DNA from: Phallusia mammillata
Lineage: Eukaryota; Chordata; Ascidiacea; Phlebobranchia; Ascidiidae
DNA length: 64,000 bases
NCBI GenBank assembly: GCA_003260075.1
Contig: QLIY01000540.1
Span: 1 to 64,000, forward strand
Reading direction: 5' to 3'
The notes beneath the pieces were generated by a model. The model saw only the letters and a list, made by a program, of their open reading frames with translations. It was not told the origin of the DNA and ran no database searches. Made by a program: the position numbers and the translations under genes. The stretch's first letter is position 1. Every line of letters begins with the position of its first letter. Shown one piece after another: positions 39,401-50,500 of the stretch.

Positions 39401-40878
39401 ATTGTGTTTTTAAAATCAGAGAGTCAAATTGCTTGTCATATGGGTTCAGGTTCAGGTTCGGGTTCACTTTCTTTTGTTTTAGGGGTTTGGGTTTTGTTCC
39501 GGTTCGAGCAAATTAACTGGTCCGACCTGGTTTGCGGATTTTAATCCTATATAAATTCCCTTTAGTTTAATTTTAATTCTACTTATCATCAACATGGTCT
39601 TGTAAACTTCAAAATAATATTGATTTTTGACAAATTCGTTATTTTTTACTTCCGGTTCGACTCCCAGGCTAAAACAGCATTTCCCCCCCCAAAAAAATAG
39701 CATGTTTAAATCCAGAACCCTTGGAGCGTATAATGCTTTAAACGTTTGTTGAAATAATTTCTTTCTGGTAGTTTGGAGACTGTGTTTATTTTTTTTAATT
39801 TCATTTAACTAAAACCTTTTTAACTTTTGCAGCTTCGTGTGTGAAGAGAGTAGGAAATGGTCACCAGTATGCCCTCCAGTGGGCAGATGGTAGTAGTGGT
39901 GTACAAAACCTGTCATGTATGTTTGGAGCTGCTTCCAAACAAAGAAAGATTAAACTTGGTGATTACTGAACAAACATTAACTTGTGTTACTGTTATAAAT
40001 GCATTTGTAATTTAATGATAGAGAAATTGTGATAGTGTGAAAATTGTAATTTCCAGTTTCATTTAGGACTAAACAATGTTTCAGGCAAAACTTTTCTACG
40101 CCGATATGCAAAGTAATTCAATTATACAATCAAATACCACACACAAAGTAGTTTAAAAGTCTTATTGCTAACAACAACTAAATAAACAATGAACTTTTTT
40201 CTCACATCTCATATTTGTTTAATATATTTTCCTAATGTGACAAAAATAAAAAAGAACTTGTCATTATCAAGTGAATTTTGTGCAGGAGATTATGTTCTTG
40301 CTATTGCTGATCGCGAGAATCTTGTGTATTTACCGGGCAGAGTCGCTTCCAGCAATGGAAACAGATTAACCGTCGTATTTTGTAATAGATCAAGGTAATT
40401 GCCATAAATTATTTAAGATATTATAAAAGTTTCATTTCATTGTAATGAGATAAAATGGATGCAATGTTGTATGAGGCATGTTAAAATTTGTTTCAAATTT
40501 TTTTGTAGTCGTATACATTTTTCCGGATATTGCTACTATAGGTTTTGAGCTTGTGCAGAAAAAGAGTTTTTTGGAATAGCATATCAATTACATGATTTGA
40601 CACATTTTTGCTCTTGTTTAGGCTGAACCAAATTCCCCCCCCCCATAGAATATATAAAATGAAAGTATATCAGAAAGCCACTTTTCTAGTTACTACTATA
40701 GGTTTTGAGCTTGTGCAGAAAAATAGTTTTTCGGAATAGCATATCAATTACATGATTTGACACATTTTTGCCCTTGTTTAGACTAAACCAAATCAACACA
40801 ACACAGTGTTTCTGGATTTCAAAGGAATACCACGACCTAGCTGTAGCTTTCTACAGAAGCAAACAGTTGAACAATTAA
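22330..40878 (+). CDS. VWA3B: VWA domain-containing protein 3B-like, complete 41-exon gene
   Basis: Exons: 22330-22417, 23646-23900, 23964-24055, 24282-24404, 24490-24617, 24786-24945, 25429-25598, 26143-26396, 26764-26963, 27355-27509, 27713-27851, 28103-28226, 28442-28548, 29865-30047, 30241-30360, 30438-30526, 30747-30919, 31162-31303, 31404-31467, 31617-31773, 32039-32211, 32861-32982, 33063-33202, 33313-33404, 33657-33810, 34135-34227, 34461-34603, 34674-34764, 35003-35322, 35457-35525, 35715-35755, 35894-35994, 36577-36621, 36682-36774, 37632-37749, 38626-38749, 39056-39193, 39251-39371, 39833-39958, 40286-40394, 40782-40878. Total 5,433 nt, 1,810 codons plus stop, every phase matching. 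The start is the first ATG not closed at once by a stop. Domains: a first VWA (about 188-410) with degenerate metal site DVSTM; a second VWA (about 545-725) with intact DTSES, GGST and LTDGRPD; three WLxxHGL motifs (exons 2, 9, 20); Tudor-like/DUF4537-type segments with GDYVLA/GDYVVA motifs (exons 24-27, 35-40); Lys/Glu coiled coil (exons 29-30). Longer than I recall vertebrate VWA3B to be. Molecular role not established; cilia-linked by association. Confidence 0.85.
24175..24206. repeat. (CA)n(TA)n microsatellite
   Basis: Dinucleotide run of CA switching to TA, inside intron 3 of the VWA3B-like gene. Confidence 0.9.
25740..25937 (+). repeat. haplotype echo around 10 C at 25834-25843
   Basis: 25740-25833 is repeated at 25844-25937 with about three substitutions, within intron 7 of the VWA3B-like gene. 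Only the second copy continues into the downstream intron. Confidence 0.85.
29070..29643. mobile_element. hAT-type MITE, 574 bp, in intron 13 of VWA3B-like gene
   Basis: Ends are CAGTGGTCTTCAACCTG and CAAGTTTGAAGACCACTG (inverted). Flanks CTCTTATG and CTCTAATC match at 6 of 8. Sub-terminal GGGGTCGC motifs recur near both ends. Non-coding. Confidence 0.85.
32173..32454 (+). repeat. haplotype echo containing an exon end, around 10 C at 32309-32318
   Basis: The end of exon 21 with its donor and 100 bp of intron (32173-32308) is repeated at 32319-32454. The second partial exon lacks its own acceptor and should not be annotated. Confidence 0.85.
33753..34040 (+). repeat. haplotype echo containing an exon end, around 10 C at 33892-33901
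   Basis: The end of exon 25 plus intron sequence (33753-33891) is repeated at 33902-34040 with a handful of changes. The exon change is synonymous (CCC/CCT for Pro). Confidence 0.85.
35966..36590 (+). repeat. haplotype echo around 11 C at 36236-36246, itself broken by 73 C at 36419-36491
   Basis: 35966-36235 (end of exon 32 and following intron) is repeated from 36247. In the first copy GCGATAAC is followed by AATATATTTT. In the second, 73 C separate GCGATAAC from CATATATTTT. So a long C run stands where the other copy has only two bases, and the long run is not a conserved element. The acceptor and exon 33 lie only after the second copy. Confidence 0.85.
36854..37573 (+). repeat. 360-bp haplotype echo around 10 C at 37213-37222
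   Basis: 36854-37212 recurs at 37223-37573 with roughly 5% difference, all in intron 34 of the VWA3B-like gene. Short open frames inside are not genes. Confidence 0.85.
37840..38300 (+). repeat. haplotype echo around 13 C at 38046-38058, with a transposon end in the second copy
   Basis: 37840-38045 recurs at 38096-38300. Between the C run and the second copy are 34-37 bp ending in GCCCGCCCCTG, followed by ATTTAAAG. The first copy has ATTTAAAG uninterrupted, which looks like an empty insertion site. Confidence 0.75.
39436..39692. repeat. GGTTC-rich intron repeat ending in a run of 8 C
   Basis: Contains GGTTCAGGTTCAGGTTCGGG, and further GGTTCGA motifs near both ends. Lies in intron 38 of the VWA3B-like gene. 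The 8-C run at 39683-39690 has no duplicated flank, unlike the other short C runs, and may be genuine sequence. Confidence 0.4.
40532..40793 (+). repeat. haplotype echo around 10 C at 40635-40644, with a transposon end in the second copy
   Basis: 40532-40634 recurs at 40692-40793. Sequence 40645-40691 (ending AGCCACTTTTCTAGTT) matches the repeat ends in 1-3608 and is absent from the first copy. Only the second copy leads into the complete last exon (40782). Confidence 0.8.
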
Positions 40879-41086
40879 AAATGTTGTTGAATTACTGGTT
40901 TATTTTTTGTGTGTCATGTGAAATTCTGCTCTTGAACTTCTTCTGCCCTTGAACACAAGCTTCTGGTTGCACTTTAAATCTGTTTGTACTTTCACAAAAA
41001 AGTTTGTACTTTTTTTAAGATGTGAGAATTGAGTGGAGACTTGTTTTTAAGTAGCAGCTGCTTAGGCTTGTAATGTACAGAATGTT

Positions 41087-41471
41087 GTCACTGTGTTATT
41101 TATGTCACTGTCATTTACATCATGTTCTTACAAGATTGTGTCACAAAGTTTTGGGTTGTTGTATTATAACTCTCAGGAGTCACAAATTGGAATTTTTATG
41201 TATAATTAGAGATTTTGCACTATTTGTCATTTTGTATTACTGCTCTAGCCTACAAACAGGCAGTTTAAATTTGCCCCCCCCCCTGTCACTGTGTTATTTA
41301 TGTCACTGTCATTTACATCATGTTCTTACAATATTGTGTCACAAAGTTTTGGGTTGTTGTATTATAACTCTCAGGAGGCACAAATTGGAATTTTTATGTA
41401 TAATTAGAGATTTTGCACTATTTGGCATTTTGTATTACTGCTCTAGCCTACAAACAGGCAGTTTAAATTTA
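41087..41471 (+). repeat. haplotype echo around 10 C at 41274-41283
   Basis: 41087-41273 recurs at 41285-41471 with three or four changes. The 137-codon frame spanning both copies looks repetitive only for this reason and is not a gene. Confidence 0.85.
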
Positions 41472-42001
41472 CATTTTCATTTTTAAGTTGTAAAATGCAA
41501 AAAAAGTGTTTTAAAACTTAGTTTACAATGTATCTAATTGCCTTAATGGATATTTCTCATTTAAATGAAATTTGTGTATCTTTAATTTTACAACATGCCT
41601 GTATTTGATGTAGAAGCAATAAATCTTAATAACTGAACAATTTTCGATTTGAAATTCATTACATGCTCATTAAAGATGCTATTGTGTATGACTAACCGTT
41701 TGGTTTGGTTTGATACATATGTCCAGCGTAATTCCAGGAACCTTTACTGAATATGTATGACCCTTTCTACTCTTACCATTTACCTTACCTGTAGCATGTA
41801 AGAATTGTATGGGAAGGTTCAAGAGGTATGTAACAAGATACTTGTGTATTATTTGTACACAAAACAAGGGATTGTATTTAAAGCCACACCAGTTGTTAAG
41901 TCACTGTTGGACTGTAGCTCAATCACAGCCCATGAATTGCTTTTGGCAATAGTGGAATGTGTTAAGCTGTATTTGATTGAAACAGTAGCAAAGAGTGTAA
42001 C

Positions 42002-42682
42002 AATAGCTAAAAAGTTCTGTGTTTTTATTTGCCTGAGCTTGTTTGCTGTTCAAATTGTGAGAGGATAACAGAATTTTTCTGCTGTACAACAATTTATCAA
42101 CTGCATGACACCCCCCCCCCAATAGCTAAAAAGTTCTGTGTTTTTATTTGCCTGAGCTTGTTTGCTGTGCAAATTGTGAGAGGATAACAGAATTTCTCTG
42201 GTGTACAACAATTTATCAACTGCCTGACGATGAAAAAAAGACAAAGGCGGCATATAAAAAAGTATGCTAAACTAGTAGCAAACATGGTAGAGTCACAGGT
42301 TTGACAAGCAGGGCAGAACAATGCATTAAAATGTTTGCATATGTTCAACAATGTCTCATAGTTTGTACGTAATGATAAAAAACAATGTTTCAAAACAGAA
42401 CTTTATCTAATTACTTTAATAGTGAAAATAGTACAAGAAATTACCTAAACTATATTTAAATGCTTGGAAACCATGTCCCCCCCCCCAACATGGTAGAGTC
42501 ACAGGTTTGACAAGCAGGGCAGAACAATGCATTATAATGTTTGCATATGTTCAACAATGTCTCATAGTTTGTACATAATGATCAAAAACAACGTTTCAAA
42601 ACAGAACTTTATCCAATTACTTTAATAGTGTAAACGGTACAAGAAATTACCTAAACTATATTTAAATGTTTGAAAACCATGT
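42002..42682 (+). repeat. two successive haplotype echoes (10 C at 42111-42120 and 42477-42486)
   Basis: 42002-42110 recurs at 42121-42229. 42281-42476 recurs at 42487-42682. Both lie between the VWA3B-like gene and its partial paralogue; no gene is visible in the stretch. Confidence 0.85.
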
Positions 42683-42698
42683 TTACATTTAATTAAAT

Positions 42699-44504
42699 GT
42701 GTGTTTTAAAAATTGGGCTGAAAATGGTAAGATAATAAGGGCCTTGCTTTTTTTTCTCAAACAAACTTTTGTATACAGTTCATTGGATACCCCTTCATCA
42801 ATTTGGCTGAAGAAAAATGGTTTGAATGCAAGAAAGCTAACAATCATGCAAATTTTAAACCCAACTATGCTCAAAATTCAACCTAATTTTATTCCAATGC
42901 TTACAAGTGATGCAGTTGTCCAGGTAATGCAAATATAAAATTTGTTGTTCAACTTTTTACATGTGCTTTTTTATTAAGGTGTTATTAAATTCTCCATCAA
43001 CACACAAGTATCCATTTCAAGTGTTCAATCTTGCCAATGTTGATTTAAAATCATATGAGGAAAAACTACAGTCATCTATTGCAGAGTACAAACAAAGGCT
43101 TGACATGATTGTATGGAGAAACTTGACTCAAGAGGACAGAGACAAGTAACAAATTAAAACTGTTAAACATATTTTACCCCTACAAGTTTGAAAAAAATGG
43201 TTTGTGCAATAAAAAAATTTAATCAAGAAAAACAAACAAACAGAATCTGTTTGCAAAAGTTGTTTGTAACTGAAATGAAGTAACAATACATAGCGGAAAA
43301 AATCTCAGCTTAGGCTTACTCAAAAACTTGGCCCCCCCCCCATTGTATGGAGAAACTTGACTCAAGAGGACAGAGACAAGTAACAAATTTAAACTGTTAA
43401 ACATATTTTACCCCTACAAGTTTGAAAAAATTGGTTTGTGGAATAAAATAATTTATATAATCAAGAAAAACAGAATCTGTTTGCAGAAGTTGTTTGTAAC
43501 TGAAATGAAGTAACATTACATAGGGAATAAATTCACAGCTTAGGCTTACTCAAAAACTTGATACAGATTTAAAGAAAGTCCAGCTTGTTACCTGACTAAC
43601 CAGAACTCACTTAATCAAGCTTTGGACAGACGCGGTTGGCCAGTTTCACCAAAGCAGTTACAATTAATGATTGATGAAATCTTTAAAGGTATGTACGCTT
43701 CCAAAACATAATGTAGGTTTTATTTAATAAATTTTTAGTCTGTTCATTTCCATTTTAAATTTTTTTTATACAGGGCAATTGTATTTAAAGCAGTGCCGTG
43801 AAATACAAAAGCCTATGCAAAAAGTGAGTAGTACTTTTTTTGGAATTTGGAATACGTATTGCAATATTAAACACATTGTATAAACAGATAAATAACTTTA
43901 TTACACATTTTGCAACCAGTATAAAAAAATCTTCTGCTATGTAAGTTATGTACATGTTATTTGACATATTTAGAGAAGTTTTATCATCTGGAAACATTGT
44001 GACTTATGACAATTATTAAAGAAAAGATATTGTAACAAATTTTTAATAAAATTATGGTTGTTACATTCTTTCCAGACCTTTGTTGATCTGAATCAAATTT
44101 TAAGTCCATACAAAGTGGAAAAGAAAGTAAAACTTGGAGTAATTGCAAGGTACAGTAGTTGCAATTTTACTCATCACAGAAAAATATATTTATTGACTAA
44201 CTTTTGTGTTACAGAGATAATTCAAATGGATTTTACTATGATGGTGAGGTTGAAGGCAGAGGTGGGAAGGATAAATACGCAATTGTGCTTGAGACTGGAA
44301 AGCATATACAGGTTTTGCAAAAACACTGCTATCTTCAAGAAGATGTTGGTTCTGCTGTGTTAAAGGTGAAAATATTTTACTGTTAAATAAAATACTCACA
44401 GATATATTTTTTACCATTATTTTTAAAGTTCAGTTTACAATTACTTTTTATAATTATTGTTTTTGCACTGTGTTCACATCAGCTGTATAAAAGTGGTGAA
44501 TAGG

Positions 44505-44538
<34 letters not shown>

Positions 44539-47500
44539 ATTATGTTCTAGCATATCAAAAAAACATGCAGTGTTACTTACCTGGAATGATAATTGGGGTT
44601 CCTAGAGTTAGAAAAGTAAGTTATTTGTTATTTCATTGTTTTACATGTTGCCCAGTTTGTATTTCAGAATTACCAGGTTCACTTTGGAATACATCTTCAA
44701 GGGTTGCATTCTAAGGTGAATTAACATCTTATTTCTTCATTCAATTTTAGCTGGTGGATGCTCTATACTGTGTGTTGCTGCCCCCCCCCCGAATTACCAG
44801 GTTCACTTTGGAATACATCTTCAAGGGTTGCATTCTAATGTGAACTAACATCTTAATTCTTCATTCAATTTTAGCTGGTGGATGCTCTATACTGCGTGTT
44901 GCTATTCAATCAATTAAAAGTTTTTGTTGAAAGAGATGATTTGGTTGAAGTGGATGATGAAACTTATGAGGAAACTGTGGAATTTATCAGAAGCGTGCAG
45001 TAAATATAACTTATTGATCATAAATAATTAACAATGGACAAATGCTTTGAATTATATGTATTGGCAATTTGCTGTGTGTTGCAGAAGGAACACATCACTT
45101 AGCATTGAAAAAATAGTAAAAAAGTATATAAAGTAAATTCAGAGTAGAATACTTTCACACAGACATCTGCATATTTTGTGGCAATAAATTGGTCAAAAAA
45201 CCTTGAACCCATCACCAAAATTATGATTGCTTAAATTTGGTCTACCATCTATATTGTGTGAGTAACTTTTATTTACAAAATATTAGATTACTTATGACGT
45301 TTACCAAGTACACGGAATAGTTTACAGGTAATGTAGGTGTTTAATCCTTTATTTTTAGACCCGACTACAGTGTTGAATCAGATGATACTAGTCCCCACGA
45401 ATCAGTATTGGAGGAAGGTAGGAAAACACTTCTCCAGTTTTTGAAACACAACAAACAAAAAGTATTTAAAACTGCTTTTTTACATGCAGAAATACCAAAG
45501 CATGATGACACAAAAGTAATGGATGTGTTATTTTCTGATGTTCTGAAGCAAAGAAAACATACAAAAAAGAAAACATTAAAGAAAACAAAACTGACACCCA
45601 AACAAGGAAATATGTTGATTACAAAAGGTGATGTACGGCAAATTCAACAAAAAATTGAAATGGTTGAAAAGCAAATGGAGGAGACCGCACAGGAAATGGG
45701 TTTGCAGAAGAAGGTAGTTACCACAATGTCAACTATTAAGGTTTATAAAAGCATTGCCCCAATAGAAGGTGTAGTTTAGATTCTTTTAAATTTGTAACAT
45801 GTTAGTTTAAAGCTCAGTTAGTTCCTGCTTTAAAACACTTAACTGAAATACTGGCGAAGATATTTACAGCTGACAGTTTAATGTAAACATCTTCCTTTGA
45901 CAAGCAATAACACTGGGTAAGGTGGTATTTAACCAGGGAATTAGATCCCTTTAAATAGCCAATTTTGTTTTTGTGTCCCTTTTGGAGACCAGTCGTACAT
46001 GGAAATAATAGACTGTTTTTTTGTGTTTTTAGGCCATAAAGCTGCAATCAACAATACTTTTGAATCTGATGGAGGAATTAAAAAATGCTAAATGAATTGG
46101 TTTGGGTTTTGCAGTAATTAACCCTTGCATACTGCAGCCTTTCAAAATAGAGCAGCGATTTAATGGTTGAGCCTACATATTTACCTAAGATTTAAAGAGA
46201 TTATTTAAGACTGTGCCATTACAAGTTATCACCTTAAAAAGGATTTTATTGTGCTTTGCCTTCCTTTGTGTTTTCAGTAAAGTTGTGTGAAGGGACTTGC
46301 CTTTGTTTTCTTTGTGTTGTCTTTGTGGAACAATAGACAGACATTCTAGATCATGTGTGTGTGTGTGTGTCTTCAGGATTTCTGAACCTAGCTTGGAAGC
46401 CATAGTGGAAGAATGCAATAGGAATAAAAAGCAGTTTTACATGTTACACAGCTTTTGCACATATGTACTGGACTGCAATATTATGACAGTATACATATGT
46501 TATTGTCATCAGTTAAATTTGTAAAATGATTGAGTGTTTTGGTCAGCATCTTGTGTTAGTTTGTGATGCTGCTAAAGTTTGTAGAGGTCAAAAAGTCATT
46601 GCCAGGTAAATTTGTTTCTGCAAGTTACAAAAATGTCTGTGTGCTAAACATCTGGTAAAGTTTTGACAATCACAAATGCAAATATAAAAGTGCGACTGAG
46701 CTTAATTTCACAGTTATATAATAGCAATAAACTTAGAACTTTAGTTACCCGATTGTTTTACATCCTTAATAATGTACCTCAAATGCTTTAGAGATGACAG
46801 TGATGGACTTTACTACACTGGAACTGTGCGGAAATGTGTTGATTGTGACCATTCCCTAATAAAGTTCGCTTCTGGGGAAAAACTGCTTTCACGTAACAGA
46901 TTTATTATCCCTGTTACGAATGATGGATACAAACAAAAGCTCAGGGTATTAAAAACATACTGAATTGAACATGACAATTTTAGGAAGTGTGTGACTAATT
47001 GAGTAAGCTTTTGAATCTTATTGCTAAATCTCAGAGGAAAAAATATACTGAAGTAAACTTAATGCATTTAACTAATTCAATGATTTTCACTCTTTACTTT
47101 TCTTCATTTAAAGTTATACTTTTTAGCTATTCCAATGTTGGTAATTGTTTTAAGTTTCTCTGTAATAATGTATCTCTCAGTTACACTTGGTTATTATAAT
47201 CATTGATGAATATTGATAGTTCGTCATTCTTTAAACATCTGCTACTTCAAAATTGTCAAATAAATTTCAAATTAAGTAAATCAAACAATTATAATAATAT
47301 AGATAGGCACGGGCAGTTATCAAACAGGGGCTTGTCATAAATGTACACCTAATTGTTTGTTTAATTAAGAACACAGAACTATAAATATTTTTAGGAAATT
47401 ATCACTATACCACATAAAATGAATACAGACTTCTAATCATTTTCCAGACAGTTTTTTTCACTGTATTTAACTACCTTTTGTTAGATTTAAACATTGGTCT

Positions 47501-50500
47501 CAAGCAATATAAAATCAATACCACTGATTACCCCAAATTATTCCTGGGCATAATAATTAACGTAAAATTCTTATGTTTGTTGTCCGAAGCTTTAAAAAAG
47601 GGTGCAAGCTTGAATAGGCATGTTGCAGTTCTTTTTGGACTCTTTACGTCCCAAAAATGCTGCTAATTTGTTCAGTTAAGCATATTTTGTAGGTATAAGG
47701 TTTATTGCATTGGAAAAAAATAAGGTTTACTGCATAGGAAAAAAACATTTGTTTTTGAAATAAGTTAACCAATTAATTATCCCCTCCTTCTAAACCGGAA
47801 AAATTGTTAAACGTTTGGTACATATGGAATCCCTAAGACCAGTAGTGGGATTTAAATTTTTGTAGCTAGTTCTGTTACAAAAAGTCCATTGACAGTAACC
47901 AGTAATGCTAACCAGTTCGCTGATCATAAAATTTTGTGAGACGGTTCTACAGAATCAGTGCAAACCGGCTGAATCCCACCACTGCCTAAGACCATATGAC
48001 AGACCTCTTGGTAGTTGCAACTAATCTAAAGCTTTCCGTCTATAGACTGGAGATTATGTTTTGGCAAAATTTGAAACCAGTGACAGGTTTGATTGTTTTA
48101 TTCCTGGTGTTATAACTGTCACACCAAAAAAGTCAAAGGTAAATATTCACCTTATATGTTGTGGTTTAATCGGGTGTTAAAATGCATGATCCTTTTTCAG
48201 TTTGAAAGCAATGAGTTTGAGGTCCAGAACTTTGAGGACAGTCAAATGCTTTTGCAACGGGACATGTTGTTCAGAATTGATCAGAGTCGCAATCCATTTA
48301 TTTTAAAAATTACCAAGACTTCTGACCTGCAAAGCACAAGGTCAGTATCATTGAATAAAACAATAAAAAATTCGAGAATAACTGAGATGTTTGGACAAAC
48401 ATAACAACAGTCATAATTGACTGTTTAAATTTTACAAATTACACAACAGCATATAAACAAGTTTTTTTTAAATTTGTTGCAGATCTAACAATAAGCTTCC
48501 TCAGCCCTATTCAGTTGATTCCTCTTCTGGGAGTAGTAAGTAGTGTTGTAATCCAAGACATATAACACATAAAACATTAACTTTTATAAATGTAGCTGAT
48601 GAAGTAATTATGGTGCATAAAGTGAAACCTTCAAAAAAGGAATCAATCAAACCTGCACCAATTAGTGCAGACAAGGAAGATATACGGAAAATTAATGAAA
48701 CATTACAGGCCATGAATGAGAAGATAATGTCATTAAGGCTGGAACATAACAATCAAAAACAGGTATAAAAGACAACAATTTTAACTCAATCTAGATTTTT
48801 GGATTTGACTGAATCATGATGTAACTTTGGTGTTAAGCTGCTGGAAAATCACACGAACAATTTACAAGTTACAACAAAGTTGATGGAAATGTGGAGAACT
48901 CCGATACCAGTAAGAATGTCATCATAAAATATGTATTAGTTTTACATACTTTTTTGTTGTTAGAGCCCTGTAACTAAACATGATGTTGGGACAAATACAA
49001 CTCGAAGGTACCATGTTGTTTTGCATTATTTTACTAACTTACTAATCCAAGTTTTAACTATGCACACCCTTTTGTAATTCCCATTCACAAAATATTACCC
49101 ACAATTATTGTTTGACTGTGATGCCAATTATGTTATAAAGCTACGAGTTTTTTAAAAAAAAATATGGCATATTACACTTGTGCAAACGTACAATATAAAT
49201 CAGTCATGTTGTATGCTTAACAATGATTTAAAAAGGATGTTAAGCCCACCTGTGGTCAGGACTGTTGTAGCTCTCTGTGGTGATGATGGCTGGTACTACA
49301 GGTTAGTTCTGATTATGTTGATACTTAATAAAGCATTTTCTCAGACAACCTTTTTCAGGGGCATTGTGAAGCAAACACAACAGCATGGGAAACTGACGAT
49401 TCAAGACTACTCAGGATTTCTACAAACAGCAAATGAAGATGATGTTATAGATGAGAAGGCTGATGCAAAAATTACCATTAAAGTAAGAGTTTTGCTTCAA
49501 TAAATTCTTTCTCTAAAAGCGTTTTTGGCTTTCTATTTTATGAACTTCAGTAACGCTCTTAAAGGCAGAAACCTTATGAATCACACCATGAGGGATATAG
49601 AGACCACTTTACCTAGCAAAATACTTTCCAGGAAAATGATCAAGTGATTGCCATGCATCCAATGTTTACAAACAGCTTTGCTCCAGCAACGGTAACATCA
49701 CAACATGAAAACTCAACATATTCAGTCACATTTCATGACAACAGCAAAGCTGACTTGACAAGAAATGAGGTATCATGATTAATGGTTACGTTCAACATAA
49801 CATTTTAGAAAACCGGCTGAAAACTGGCTGGCGCGCTTGACCCATATACAAAACCTGATCGGGATTCGTCACTCCCAGGAAGTATCCTGGGTTCGAATCC
49901 CGTGAACGACAAAGGGCAATTTTCAGTTCTCGGACTGCCGCCTGATTGTCGATAAATACAATAAAACAAAAAAAAAGAAACAGTCTGGACTTCCAATACA
50001 AGAAAAAACATTTTTGTGCAGATGTATTGGCTAAAGTCAGGAAAATACCATCAGATTGTGGAATTTATTGACAAATGTTTGAAGCGATGGGTTGGGGAGA
50101 CTGTGATTGCAAGATGTGACAATGATGGATGTTATTACATGTGTATGTGTACAAATGGTAAACACAGTTGGACAAACATGACAAGATGTTTTGTCATTTT
50201 TAGGTGCTTGCAGAGAAAAAGTTGGGACAGGTCAACTATATTCTCTTCAGTGGCCTGATGGAAGCCAGTGTGTTCAAACATTAGCATGTATCTTTGGTCC
50301 CTACACAAGAAAGAGGCTTGTCAATACAGGTAATGTTTACAGCATGTGTGGATTGTTTTTGTTGGGATATGTAAAGGCACTTATTTCTAACTTCCCAACA
50401 AACTTAGAAGCGTGATGGCACTTGGATATTACTAAATATTAAGATCTTAAGTAGATTAACCATATTTTGGTTATTTTTCCAGGAGATTGGGTTATGGCAA

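Noticed and set aside
41073-41486. 137-codon frame with an internal 60-residue repeat
   Set aside because: The repeat is the echo on either side of a 10-C junction; no domain or transcript context.
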